From assembly GCA_022376515.1 (NCBI GenBank), contig WTXI01000044.1, positions 1 through 64,000 on the forward strand: DNA of 64,000 nucleotides, written 5' to 3'. The notes below the pieces were generated by a model. It had not been told where the DNA came from, ran no database searches, and worked only from the letters and a program-made list of their open reading frames with translations. The position numbers were made by a program, and so were the translations under genes. Position 1 is the first letter of the stretch. Each line of letters starts with the position of its first letter. This DNA comes from Lactifluus volemus (Eukaryota > Basidiomycota > Agaricomycetes > Russulales > Russulaceae). Of the stretch, positions 33,306 through 45,800 are shown piece after piece.

Positions 33306-34341
33306 TTACATTCGGTCGCTGGATGGTGAGGAGGATTTGCCGAATGAAGCAAAATGAACGGAATCAGGAGCTGAGCTGCTCAAGCATTGCGTGAGGAGTG
33401 TGTGGAGGTAGCTGTACTGTGGCTTCTGGTCGAAGTTGAGCGATCGAATGTACTGCGCAAAAGTGTGGAAGGGTGCAGGTAGGCCGAGGCAAAGAGTTTC
33501 GGCCGAGGCAATCTTCTTCTTGAGAACAGCTGCTCCACGTTTCCCAACAGAGTCTCCCACAAGGTCGTCTTGCCAAGGTAAGCGACCACGATATAAATAG
33601 ATAATAGTATACACGAGTGCTTCAAGATCGTCGCGGCGTGATTGCGTCTGTCCTAGATGGCTGCTAATTGATGTAAAGGCGATGGTGCCTACAGTCTTCA
33701 GTCCAGACATCTGCGGAAGGTGCTGACGAGTCAAGGGATTGCGAAAGAGTTGGGCCAAGCCAAAGTCGATTAGAAACACCTGGCTGCCTTTTTCACCCAT
33801 GCCCGTCATGAAGCTCGACGGTTTAACGTCGCGGTGGATGTAACTTTGTTCGTGTAGCGATTCAAGACGTGAAAGCTGTCGAAAGGGATAAGAATTAAAC
33901 ATTTTGAGAAACAGAGAAAATTTACCATTTGATCGGCGAAGGAGAACACCAAGTTGTCGTCGTGGGACTTGCATATTGCCTCTTCCAACGTAAGATCGAG
34001 GCGCTCAAGAACCATCACGTTGTAGGGGACCTCTGTGCCATACCAATGCATGGCAGGGAAGCCGGGCACATTTGAAAGGGCCTTGTAAACAGCATGCTCG
34101 TTACTGAGACGGGAGTTTCGTGCTTTGACAGGCTCAAGCTTTAGTGCAACATCCAGCCTAGTTTTGATGTCCCGTCCTAAGTATACATGTCCTAGAGGAT
34201 TGAGCAAAATCGAAAGGTGAGACGGAAACAGAACAACTTACCATGGGTTCCAGAGCCCAGTAACTTTCCCAGCCTATATCGTCCACGTACGCGAACTACG
34301 CTAGGCTGAAGGACGCTGCTGAGTTTGCTTGAATCTGACAT
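33306..34341 (-). CDS. Casein kinase 1-like protein kinase (hAT1 cargo)
   Basis: Three exons that join in frame. The glycine loop GKLLGSGTHGHVYLG spans intron 1. VALKLEP carries the ATP-anchoring Lys. YIHRDVKPSSFM is the catalytic loop and FLIDFGLAQLF has the DFG metal site. TRRDD-type features of the CK1 fold appear as QSRRDDLEALVYTIIYLYRG. The Asn normally found in HRDxKxxN is Ser here, which could lower activity. Start at 34341 (MSDSSKLSS); 34392 is an alternative. It is the 3'-most gene of three on this strand, about 240 bp downstream of the transposase stop. A cytosolic or nuclear Ser/Thr kinase is expected; its role in the element is unknown. Confidence 0.88.
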
Positions 34342-34579
34342 GGGGTATGGTATTGTATACACGAGTTGTGTTGGGTTGATGTTGACCTTCATGATGAAGT
34401 TAGAACTCCGAGCTCCGACTCTCCGCATGTGATCGCACGTGCCATTTTGCAAATCGAGTGACGGGGGATCAGACAATGTTTCAGGGCGCATGAAGTATGA
34501 AAGTACGAAATCTGGGATGGTATCACGTTAAACTAGCAGTAAAGGTCCTTATCCCTAAGTGTCGTAGACTCAGTCACGG

Positions 34580-37500
34580 TTAGTCTAAATTCATAGCATC
34601 ACCAAGTAGTTCATCCCTCGCGGTTTCGGCGTCCCCGCCCAACAAAGACTCGAGCGTAATCTCTGGTTCTTGCTTGCTCTCTCCCAGCATTTCACTCTCC
34701 TCCGTCTTCCAACCAACCATGAACTCGAGACGCTGCTTCTTTAGCAGGAATTTTAGCATCTGCAACGCCTCCATGAGGGCTGGGGTGATCCGGTTTCGCT
34801 TCTTGGTATCGGTATCCCCAGCTGACGAAAAAACTCGTTCGCTTGGAACAGAAGATGCTTGAATGGGGAGGTAGTCCATGGCTATAGCAAAGAGAGTAGG
34901 GAATTCAGACTTGTGGGCCTTAGCGGTAAGCATGAGTTGTAAATTTGAAAATTAAGCAATAACATTTACGTACCTCCCAGAATGTCAGGATATTGGTGTT
35001 TTCCGTGGTCAAGGGACTCGAAGTGTACTTTGTGAATTCGTCTTCGACGCTCCACGTCGATGCCGGGCCATCAGATCTGGGGTGTATGGGATGATCGTGG
35101 AGTTGGAAGCGTGTCGACGTCATCGCGTACGATGGAAGCTTGGGGGGTTGGGCGGATTCCACAATTGACGGCTTCTTGGCGCGATACTCACGCATCTACG
35201 ATAAATAGTGAATGTCAGAGTGCAGCTAGAGCCTGCAGGTAAATATTACCAGATCGAACATGACTTTTCTAGCCAGATCTATATATTTTTTCTCCCACTC
35301 GCGCTGGATCCACGAGAAGCGTGTGGCAGGATCGAGAACTATGAAGCGATTCAGCAACTGTCCCGACCCCGGTAAATCAGGGAACCTACCCAAGGTGATG
35401 ATGTACGCATGAGTGTCGTCCATCCGCTTGTAATATTTCCGCGCCCAGAACAAACCAATATCTGTCCAGTGCTTTACTTCTGAGTATGTAGCACCGAGTT
35501 TTTCCCACGTAGTCATGAGAAGTTCGAAACTGGCGATGGCACCACACAAGACTGGCGTCGATTCAGACGACATAGTTTGCAAAACTATATGCGCAGCCTG
35601 TAAAGATTGACCAATGATCATCAACGTGACACGAAAAGAGTATTTGGGAACATACCTCTAGAACACATTCTATGTGCTCTAGGTGGTCCCACTCAGTAGC
35701 GCTTAGCTTCATAGATTCGATCGACGGATTATTCGCGAAGTACGTATCTACAGCCTGAATACCTAGGGTCAGTGCCGACAGTTTCGTTCAAAGTTCGAAC
35801 GCGTGTACTCACCTTCCTCAGGAAACGAAAACGCCGGATCATCAGGTAGACAGAATCCCATCGAGTCTTGACATGCAGCTTGAGTTCTAGTGGCCGTCCC
35901 ATCTTTGTCTCGGGAGAATTCAACTCGGGATGATTTTTTTCTAACTCGGGGTTATCGTCGATGCAAAGCTTGACACTACGCGCAAACGATTCCCTTCTGG
36001 AGTACGATGACCGTATGTAGCGGATAAAGTCTGCAACACGTTTGATAGGATCGTCCTGCAGAGGGTCAAACTCATCGTCTTGAGTACTTGCGGCGATGAT
36101 GTGGCCAGTGCAGATGTTAACAATGTGTGGGAAACACATGATGCGATGATTGCGATGATCGAATGCAACGTCACGCTCGACGCGTAATAATTCTTGCAGC
36201 TCTTCCATGGCGGTCCCATTATTTGCGGCGTTGTCAAGAGTGAAATGACCGATCTAGTCATTTAAGTAAAGCTCTCGGTTTAATATACGGTCACATACCT
36301 TGAGCGGGTCAATCTGAGCACGATCGATAAGAGATAGGATGGCATGAGCGATATTTTTACCCGTATGTGCATCAGGAAGGTGGTGAAAGCCGATTAGAGC
36401 AGCTTTCAAAACAAGAATATTGTTCTCCCGAGAAATCCAGTGCGATGTTAGAGCGAGATATGGCGTCAAGTCTGCACTTGACCAGATATCGGCGGTGAAA
36501 CTTATCCGACCGCACGACCTCTATTTGGAGTAATGGGTCAGTGCTCCTGTCATCAAAGGAAATGACTAACAGCGAGTTCATTACGCAAATTCTTGAACGC
36601 ATTTGCCCATTCAATAGTAATTCGTTCGCGCATTTTGTCGCGATGTGGGATGGTGCTAAGTTCAGGTCGCAGAACATAGCAAATATCACGAAATTCGAGG
36701 CAATCGACAACGCGAAATGACTAAGTTTGAGATATAAGCTACTAACGGAAGTGAGACAGGACAACGCTCACCTGGTCATCTGCAACGATCCAGCGAGCAA
36801 GGTATCGGATGAATACGTCCGGAGTATAGGCCGGAAGCTGGCGCCCAGGTGAGTCTTTCTTGACGCCTCCCTTGTCCTGGTGCTCGAGAGACTTGAAGAT
36901 AGGCCATTTGTACTTCTCGCGAGCTTCACAATACATGACGTTATGTTTGTTGTCCAGGTGTCTCCGAAGGTTAGTATTACCCGTGTTCGGGCCATAGGAA
37001 GATGCCTTTTCTTCACTAAGGCCCTCCAGCCTGTTCAAGTTGTTCTGTCAAATCACACCAATGACAAAGGACGCGTTACTTACAAACAAGCATTGCATCG
37101 CCTCATCGTCTCACCTTCATCGTTAACAAATTCAGTGAAAAAGAATGCCATATCCGTATCAGTATTTGGAAGCTCAGAGTTGGTGTCGACGGTATCCGTG
37201 CAAAGTGTGTTAGATTGAGAAAGAAGTCCGTTTGAATGATCAAGTGTTGGTTGAGCTGGGGGACCGTCGGACTCGCTATCGCTATCGTTGTCAGGTAACT
37301 GGATTTCTTCACGATCGTCATCTGCAACAGGCTTAGTACTCACGATTGTCAGAGCTAGAACCCTCAATGTAGGAGCGTAAGAAACTCACCATTACACGAG
37401 GACGCCGGCCCCTGCAAGTAGGCTTGGACGGACGAGTGGCTCGGGGCACAGCAGGCTCATGCTCACGAAAGCCTTCCTGAGGGACATTATCGACAACTTG

Positions 37501-37733
37501 GGTCTTCGTAGTGGTAGACTGGACGACGACGGCGATGATGATGACGACGATGTAGTCAGCGGCTCAGAGCTAGAACCTTCAGTGTATGGATGGTACACAC
37601 GTACACGAGAATAAGCACGCCGAGTTGATGGACGAGAGGGCACTTCAGCTGCAGGAGATGAACCTTCCGGTAGGTCTGAGGGGATATCATTGACGACTTT
37701 GGCCTTCGAGGCCCTGGGGACACGGGGAGGCAT
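34580..37733 (-). CDS. hAT transposase of hAT1
   Basis: Multi-exon gene starting MPPRVPRASKAKVV. A BED-type zinc finger appears as RCNACL ... NLRRHLDNKH. The RNase H-like core follows with HFTLDNAANNGTAMEELQ, CFPHIVNICTGH and LHVKTRWDSVYLMIRRF. The C-terminal hAT dimerisation region is MDYLPIQASSVPSERVFSSAG, split here for length, followed by RNRITPALMEALQMLKFLLK. No internal stop was found in the expected exons, so it may be active. It lies between the two kinase genes. Confidence 0.9.
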
Positions 37734-38037
37734 GAGGTGTCCGAGGTGAGGAAGGGAAGAAATGCAGTCACTATATATCAGTGAGGGGTCACTGAAGGCG
37801 CTGAGGTTGTTGAACGTTGAATGTTGAACGTTGAACGTTGAACCTTCAGGCAGCACGCGGTCGTTTACAAAAGATGGAATTCATGTAAATAGAGTTCAAC
37901 ATTTAGTACGGGTGTAGACGTAAAGCCCGAGCCCGAACTATTCGGACGTTGTACACTACCCTGAAGCGTAAGATAGAAACATGGCATACACCATGGTCCA
38001 AGACATAAGAGTACACATACAAATAATGAAATCCGAG

Positions 38038-40300
38038 TCATATCGATTCAAAAGGACTCGATTTGATGTTGGCTCGCTTCCGCGATGACGCTTCACCTTC
38101 CGGAGCAGCATCCCGACATCTCTTGGAACTCGAAAGTAAATCATACCGCTCTGCTTGCGAGAGGATAACCGCCTGCTTTTCGGCGGAGTCCCCGGGCGGC
38201 CAATCCAGGGCTTCGATGGACCTCTTAAAACAATCGATGATGGCATCGTAGTTCTCGAGGCTTTTCATGCCCGTTTCATGCTCAGTGTGACGTTCGAGAC
38301 GCTTCTTAAACTTCTCGGGATTCTCGTTGTGGCCCATCACGGGCTGGGGCTGTTTGTAATGACGGTGAGAAAGCAAAGACCTCAGCTCGATCAACAGACC
38401 GGTGAGAGGTGGGTTATTGACAAATCTGGGCAAGTCCGAGTCGAAATCACCGCGCATGAAGCGGGACTTGGTGGATCCTCCGGAATCTCCATAAACAGGT
38501 GGATCAAATATAGTGCCAAGCTCGGACGATCGTTTCGTTATGTCCCAGTCGGATTTGACGTAGTTGATAGCCATCCATAGCAGGACGAAGAAAGTGGACT
38601 CGATGTCATGGACAAATGTTTGATGAATTGTGGGGTCCTCGACAATGTCCGCTGCCATAAACCGCCATGTACCCTGCCAACTATCGTCAAGAAACACACA
38701 TTGGGAAATTGTGGTAACGTACTGTACGGGTGAACTGGCGAGCACCTCCAGGTGATGAATCACTCGAATCAACTCTTTTGCAGAGGTCCCAGTCGATGAG
38801 AAGTCCACCTTTGTTCGGAGTCAATAGTATATTATTCGAGCTAATGTCACGATGAAGGATGTAACATCTCTGAAAAGCGGCTTCATGAGCTAGAAAATGG
38901 TCAGTTGGTAGTCATAACAGATAGGGGGGGTCAGATACGCACCTTGCAAAGCTGCAAAAATGCCCTGTACCAGGTCTTTACTGGTTTTGAAGGTTTCCAA
39001 CGATTCACCGATATCATTCAAGATTAATCGATGATGAGTATGACGAGTGAATGCGTTTTCAACTTGAAACTTAGACCGCGGTACCCACTCCGCATTGACA
39101 TATTGGTGGGTGTGCGTGGTATGACCGTTCACGTCACCGAAGGCTGAGCAGTGAGGGATATTGGGTATATTCGCTCGATTCAGTTCCACGTAGATATCAC
39201 CTTCCTTCAGCATTCCCTCGAGGTCGACCCTCCACGAATCCTTGAAGAAGACGATGCGGCCATATTCGATGTCGTAAGCGATTGAGGTGCGGGTCGCACG
39301 ACCAAAAGGCATGTGAGGCCGGGCTACGGGCGGTGTGATAACGTAGTAGCCAAGGCGTGGTGGCACGACTACTCGAGGGACGGCGACGACAAGGAGTTCC
39401 TGATTCTTGAATTTGTCGTCAGCGAGGCAAGCTTTCTCAGTCTCGTCTACTGAGGCTCTGCGAACGGTGTCGTCATGTCCTCGCGTCGCTCTGTCCGCTT
39501 GATCATAATGGGTGAAAAAGTCCAATAGCGCGGAATCTTCTGCATAATAGATTGGCCCGGTGACAATTGCACCACTCCGATCCCATCGTATGAGCCGTGC
39601 ATAAGTCTTCATAATGAGGACACTGAAAACGTGCGTGCGATACTGAGAGTCTAGTTGCAAAGCCGCGTATGTAGCAATCTGACCGGCTGTTTTGAGTCCC
39701 TTTGCATTTTCACGCATGAGCGGATTAGAATGTGATTGAAGCCTTGGATTAGGGAGAAAGGGATCATCCACTTGGTTGTGCTTGAATTCGATAAAGATAT
39801 CGCTGAGGTGAGAATCAACTGTGATGACTTTATGGTGTTCTTTGGCGTAAACAGTGCAGTCGGGTGAGAAGGAAACGTTGTACTTGGTAACGGCTATGTC
39901 ACTTTTGTTTGCTGTATCACGGATCCAGAGCCTTTTGACGTGTTGCTGAACAGCTGCAACCTAATGGTTTCCCTTCAGTGTTCTATACCTAAAGCTCAGA
40001 GAGCACTCGATAACTTACAAATATTGGGTACATCTGAGCCTCATCCGCCGTGTTGCCTAGTTCATCAAATATACCCGATACAGAACTCGAAGGTTCCGAA
40101 CTCGGAAGGAAAGTGGAGAGAAACTCTGTAGGAGGCATGGGACCAAGGAAGAAAGGAGCTATTTCTGCTGATAATGCTTGAAAGATCTTGTCTCGTGTGA
40201 GATGTTCTTTGTTGAGGCATCCAGTAGTCGAACTGCGAGTGTGTATTGGAGTGCCAGGAGCAAGCAGCGAATTGGCTGAGCGAGGAGGTGTGATGCTCAT
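38038..40300 (-). CDS. FunK1-type fungal protein kinase (hAT1 cargo)
   Basis: Four exons that join in frame, start MSITPPRSANSLL at 40300 (an upstream Met at 40408 exists). The N-terminal half is typical of FunK1 (DIFIEFKHNQVDDPF, then LKTAGQIATYAALQ, FSVLIMKTYARLIRWDRSG). The catalytic part has ILHRDISSNNIL and, in place of DFG, LLIDWDLCK, as is usual in this family. RTGTWRFMAADIV follows across the last intron. FunK1 is greatly expanded in mushrooms and its substrates are unknown. It is the 5'-most gene of the hAT1 trio. A host origin and capture by the transposon is inferred. Confidence 0.88.
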
Positions 40301-40525
40301 TGGTGGCTGGTGTCTGGGAGGCGGGTTGGTTGGGCAACGGGGAGGCACGAACCGCCATGGCTTAGCCAATGGCTTCTCACGCCTGTAGCCGTGATTGGAA
40401 GCTCCCACAAGCTAACTAAAATGGGGGCTTGACAGGTGCTCGGCTCCGTACGGCTAAGGATAAGCCGGCTCCGGCTCTCGGCTAAGCTGCCAATAGCCGC
40501 AAGCTGCCGCAACACTAGGCAGGCC

Positions 40526-41632
40526 GCAGGCATGCACAACGTGGTATGGGTGGTGTCAGGAACAGTGGGGGCATCGGAACAGCGCATTGAGGCGGTGGTG
40601 GCGTTGGGACAGTAACCGCTATGTCGGGAACAGCAGCAGGGGTCAGCAACCGCGTGTGGACAGCAACGGCCACGTCGGGAACAGCGGCGGTGGGACGGCA
40701 AATGCTGCGTGGGCAGCAATGACCGCATCGGGAACAGCGGCGGTGGGACGACAAACGCTGCGTGGGCAGCAAAGACCACATCGGGAACGGTGGTGGCGGC
40801 ACAGCAATGGCCGCGTTGGAACGGCGGCGAGGGGGGAGATGGCAGGGGTGGCACAGGAGGGGAACCGTGCACACCATAGCACAAGTCACAGGTGTCAGGC
40901 GCTCGGACGGTCACAACAGCGATGCCCGAGCAACCGTGACGCCAATAGACTGTCTACGGGTGGAACGTCCCTCGAAAGAGATGCAGGAGGGGAATAGGAA
41001 ACAAGAAAGTAAAGAAAGATTAGTTGTGAAAAGTCAAAAAGAAGAATCATGACAAACCAATGGACCAAGGCTAACAGGCCATGGCAGTGGTAGCAGCGAG
41101 GGGGGTGTCGCGATGATGACACCGACCGAGGGCGGGATGACCGTGGCAGAGAGAGCAACACAAAGACCATGAGGACGCGAGACGAAGCGATGACAGAGGG
41201 CTGGCCTCGCGTTGCATGACGTTCCTCTGCCACAGAGGAACGTCATGCAACGCAAGGCCGCAGAGGACGGGGGTATGGCCGAGGCGTAGTCACATTGTGG
41301 CCAAGGGCGATGGTGGCCCAATTCGAGAACAAAATCGTGCAAGAACAAAATCTAAGCAGTCCAGAGAATTTGGCAAGCAACAGCACAGATCGAGACGAGG
41401 AGGAAGTGGAACTTGTGCATACTAAGTTGCACAAAACGAGGTTTTGGGGCCAGCCGCTAAGCTGACCCTACAATGCGTATGTATTGAGGTTTCGAGGTCA
41501 GCCACATGGCTGACGCTGCTGACCTTACAGTGGGAAACATTAGCCTCAGCCACTGCCTCTACACTTTGGTTGACAAATAGCATTTTGGTTCTCATTTGAA
41601 AAAGCAACTTCTATCAGTACATCCACAACCTA
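40526..41632. other. Transposon interior between hAT1 and the DDE_3 gene
   Basis: Positions 40530-40900 are GGAACAG/GGCGG-rich and probably non-coding. Positions 41246-41475 repeat 29155-29390. A long hairpin is at 41209-41253. No gene supported. Confidence 0.55.
41209..41253. repeat. Perfect 21-bp-arm hairpin with 3-nt loop
   Basis: GCGTTGCATGACGTTCCTCT plus G, loop CCA, then the exact inverse. Beyond the arms GGCCT and AGGCC extend the pairing with one mismatch. The related unit at 29155 has no such palindrome, so it arose here, for example by template switching. Confidence 0.9.
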
Positions 41633-42801
41633 CTAGCCATAACCACAATGCCGGTACCAACCATGAATGTCTGGGAGTGTGATAGTGTACAGAGTTCCAA
41701 GAAGACAATAGTATATATCAGCAAATGACATGGTTGTCATTGCAAGGCGAGCATAGTCCCCTTGACGACGAAGTTTATACTTCATGCACGAGAAAGCAAG
41801 CTCGATTGGGTTGTAATCTGGAGAATATGGTGGCAAGAATTCACACCGCATACCGCTGGCTTGGCTGTCAGTATGAATATGAGGCATAGCTATACACGCA
41901 CCGAGCCTGAATGAGTTCTTGAATAAAAGGGGTCTTGTGAATGTGGCAGTTGTCCATGACAATGACCGAGTTTGGTCCAGGGAAGGGTTGCATATGGTCA
42001 AGAAGGTTCTGGATGAATAATGCAAATGTTTCGGAGCGAAAGGATCCTTCTACTATTTCACAGTGTAGGAATCCATCCAGCGAGATGGCTGGGAGTACTG
42101 AAAATCTGAGAAAAGATAAGTAGTAGAGTGCCGTATGTAGTGTGTCACTCACCGCTTTCCACGTACAAAAAAAGCCTTTCGTTGTGCTGGTAACCCCCGA
42201 ATGGCCCATGCATGCCCACGATATGTTGTCCTGCGATCAACTGAGCTTTCATCAACAAAAACCAGCTGGCTGGCATGATATTTGCTTATGCGGGTGACAT
42301 AGTCTAGGCGCTTCTCAGCAGAGCGTTCTGCTGCAATGCGTGTTATCTACAAGGGAAACTAGTCATGTTCCCTTCATCTGACACAAGCTACTATACGCAC
42401 CTTCTTCATTGTAAACCCTCCACGACGGAGCATGCGCCAGATAGTTGATTTTGAAACGTCCTTGCCACATGTAATAGATAGCATCTCCTGAAGTTCATCA
42501 AGGTACATGTCTGGGTTGTTTCGGACAGCACCAAAGAGAAACTAAATAATCATCAGTACCTGATTGTAGTGGAGAAGATGGGATTACTTACCTCCAAGTC
42601 CACATCACGTAGGTGAGTGCCCTTCTTTTGTGGTTCTTTCTCTTCTTCAATAGTGCCATATTGGTTAAAATAGGCAAGTATCCGGCATACAGACCGCTTT
42701 GAAATCCCAGTATAGGTTGCAATGGCATCTGGATTCATGACAAAAGAGAGTCGAATGATAATGTACCGGACATCAGAGGAAATTTTGCTGCCGCGTGTCA
42801 T
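41633..42801 (-). CDS. DDE_3-type (Tc1/mariner-IS630-like) transposase
   Basis: Five exons on the minus strand. The N-terminus is a helix-turn-helix (MNPDAIATYTGISKRSVCRI) and a second winged-helix-like part (DMYLDELQEMLSITCGKDVS). The catalytic domain has all three acidic residues: VFVDESSVDRR, VIVMDNCHIHK and YSPDYNPIELAF. The four short introns have GT-AG borders and no internal stop was seen, so it appears intact. hAT2 is inserted five bases upstream of the start codon and separates the gene from its own TIR-side promoter. Confidence 0.9.
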
Positions 42802-45800
42802 AGGAGTGAAGAATAGGGAAGGACACCGGGTAAGATAAACCCGCTGGGTCTGCGGGTAAGGGTCTCGTGGGTAGGGGTCAGGGTACAGTTACCTCTACCC
42901 TGGCCAGACCCTTACCCGCAGACTGCGTTTCACCCACCCGTGCCTGCGGGTATACCAACTACTATCATACTACTTTCGAGTTTCGACATTGTACTGTTTT
43001 CATGAAAACTATTAATAAACTATGATAATCGTGCTGATGGTTGTGGCCCATGGGTGATCACCCCCAAAGGGGAGCATCTGTTATGCGCACCGGGTCACCC
43101 TCGGGGTGCCTGTGATGCCGACTGTCCCGTCTTTGGGCTCCTGCTCCCTCTGCTCCCATCGTGTCCATTCCGAGCCAGAGGAGATGGCTGCTTCGGCAAT
43201 AGGTGCAATGTACTGTCCAGATATGTGCTTGATGCTTCCCCTCGACAGCGGCACAGTGCCAGTCGTTGGCCACACCAGGACGGCCCTCACCACAGAAGGG
43301 GAAAGCCGAGGCACGACCCTGAAGCTCAAAATGATCCCCGTGCAAAGGCATACCAAAAAGGAAAGGAGGGATTCCAATCTAGTTCTGGTAAACACGTTTA
43401 GCGTCGAAAAAAAAAAATTAGAAAGAAGCGCACTAAAAAAACCCCCCCCCCCGCCCCCCCTCTTTACCTGACCAACTCGTAAACCCACCATGCCACGTGA
43501 CGAAGTAGACACGTCTCTGATAACCACCAAGCGCCAGAAACGAAAGCTAGCAGCATACACAACCAACGAAGACAATATATCTGCTGATAAAGAGGAAACT
43601 GTCAAAAGGTTGAAGGAGACTGTCAGGCCAATAGTCTCCGAGTCGTCCTCATCCAGTCAGGGTTTCATGATTGGTGATTTACCATTGACTCACCATTTGA
43701 TCAATAGGACTCGGACTCGAAGCACCCCTCACAGCTAGAAGGGAGACCCAGTCTCACAGGGCGTCTCCGGAAGGTCAAGGCATCGATAATGATCCGGAGG
43801 ACACTTGCCTGCATCCCAAAAATGCGCGTCGTGTGCGGGATCGATCTGATGACTTGGGCGATGACTCGGATGACCGTCCTCAGCCCCGAAGGAGTCAGCT
43901 GTCTAAACCTGCACAGAAAAAGCCAAAAAAAAGGCATACCTCTTTTAACAATGTCGAAGACTCGGATACGGATGGGCCTCTTGGGGATCTTCTTGAGTCC
44001 TCCGAGGGAGACACCGAGAACGCGGCCGAAATCCCGAAATCGACGCAGCATCAGAAGCAGTTGGTAATAAAGAGAGCGCGGGTTGTCAGGGATGAATCAG
44101 TTGATTCCGACATTGAGATCCTTGAAAACCCTGAAGAGGATGCCGAAGCAGAACTCGGTCAGTCACCAGATGGATTAAGCGGCTGGGACTTACTGCATCT
44201 TCCACAGAACGATTGGCCAAAGAGTGGACTGCACCAATCTACGGCTTCTTCGAGCCACGCCCGTCAGTAGAGATTGTGAAGGGCCGGCGTTGTCACGAGT
44301 TCAAATGCAGAGCTCCCCATTGCAAAGGCAAGGGGTCCAAGGCTCGCATCGTTCAACGGTTCCTCGATACGGGCGACGCGAAGTCGACTAGCAACCTTCG
44401 CAAGCACGCGAAAGTTTGCTGGGGCGTGGACCTTGTCACACAGGCCGATGAAACAAGAGATCTTGCTAGTATTCGAAAGGGTCTTGCTGCAGCTAGAAAG
44501 CTTAATAACGGGACCATTACTGCATGTTTTGAGCAGCAAGGTAAAGGAAAGGTGGTGTACTTGACACGCCAGCAAACCTACAAGGAAACACGGTGAGTTG
44601 ACCGTCGTGTCACGATGCGGAAGACTTACGAATGCCCGACAGGGTTGATTGCGTCCGATGGATCGTGGAGAGCGTGCGGTCCATGTCCACTGTTGACGAT
44701 GCCGGGTTTCATCGCCTAATGAAGACCGGGCACCCGCATTTGCGTATTCCATCGTCGCGGACAGTTGCGCGTGATGTTCACGCCGTCTTCTGAAGTGCCA
44801 AAAAGAATATAATAAAGATGTTGCGAGTCAGTTCCCATCCTTGGTCCTGAATAATGTAAATCAGACTTACCTGGCTGGTAGGAATATGATGGCCGTTTGA
44901 ACTTCGCAACGGACGCTTGGACGTCCCCCAATCACAAACCTTTCATCGCCGTGACCGTCCACTTCGAAAAAAACGGCCGGCTGATATGTATCCTCTTGGA
45001 TATAGTTGAATTGGCCGTGTCACACTCGGGTACCAATCTCGCCATCGCATTCACAAAAGTTCTCAAGAAATTCAAAGTGTCAGACAAGGTATGATTACCC
45101 CTCTTCAAAAGAAAAACAGGAAGACTTACCAAATCATTCTAGGTCCTCGGCATCACCTGCGACAATGCGTCAGCGAACGACAAGATGACCAGGAAGCTTG
45201 CGCGCGTTCTCGATCACTTTCCTGGCCCAGCCAACCGTGTTCGATGTTTTGCACATATTGTGAACCTGGTAGCCAAGATCGTCTTGCGTCAGTTCAATTT
45301 ATCGAAAGCCCATGCCAAACAAACAGAAGACGACCTTGATGAGAGCGACTTAGAGCTCTCAGAGCTCTTGGATGACACAGATGACGAGGTTGATGAGGGA
45401 GATAACGAGATTGATGAGGAAGATATCGACGACGATGCAGATATGGAGTTGGAATTGGCTGAGGTTGAGAAGGAGATGAGGGAGGACTCGGAGGAGATAG
45501 ACGACGTTGCCAACTCAACTGTGCAATTTGGCAGTGTTTTGCAGAAGGTTAGCGCCATCGAATTTCACGCGCTCATGCCGCTAATCACGCTTTGGCTGCC
45601 ACAGCTTCGAAAGTTTGCCTTTGCCATTACGAAGTCGCCCACCAAACTTATGCCGGAATGGAACAAGGCCGTCAAGCGACTTCCTGTAAGTGTTGATGAC
45701 TCGAAGAAGCCTCCCTCCCGCCGCTACATCATGCTGCGTGATGTTCCGACCCGCTGGAATTCAACTTATGAAATGCTCAAATTTGCATATACCTTTCAAG

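Larger units (their letters stand above)
32764..40517. mobile_element. hAT1: 7.75-kb hAT transposon carrying two protein kinase genes
   Basis: Ends are TAGTGTTGCGG and its exact inverse CCGCAACACTA. They are flanked by a perfect 8-bp duplication GGCAGGCC (32756-32763 and 40518-40525), the hAT hallmark. Both ends carry subterminal GGCTAA/TTAGCC repeats. Three genes lie inside, all on the minus strand: FunK1-type kinase, hAT transposase and CK1-like kinase. All three splice in frame at every junction I checked. It sits inside the larger DDE_3 element. Confidence 0.95.

Noticed and set aside
40515..41000. Minus-strand Pro/His/Cys-rich ORFs as genes
   Set aside because: Composition follows a repeated GGAACAGCGG-type sequence, with several frames open and no recognisable domain.
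43054..43471. Gene upstream of the hAT2 transposase
   Set aside because: Two frames are open, but no domain is seen, and a C-rich tract follows directly. It is more likely leader or promoter sequence of the transposase.
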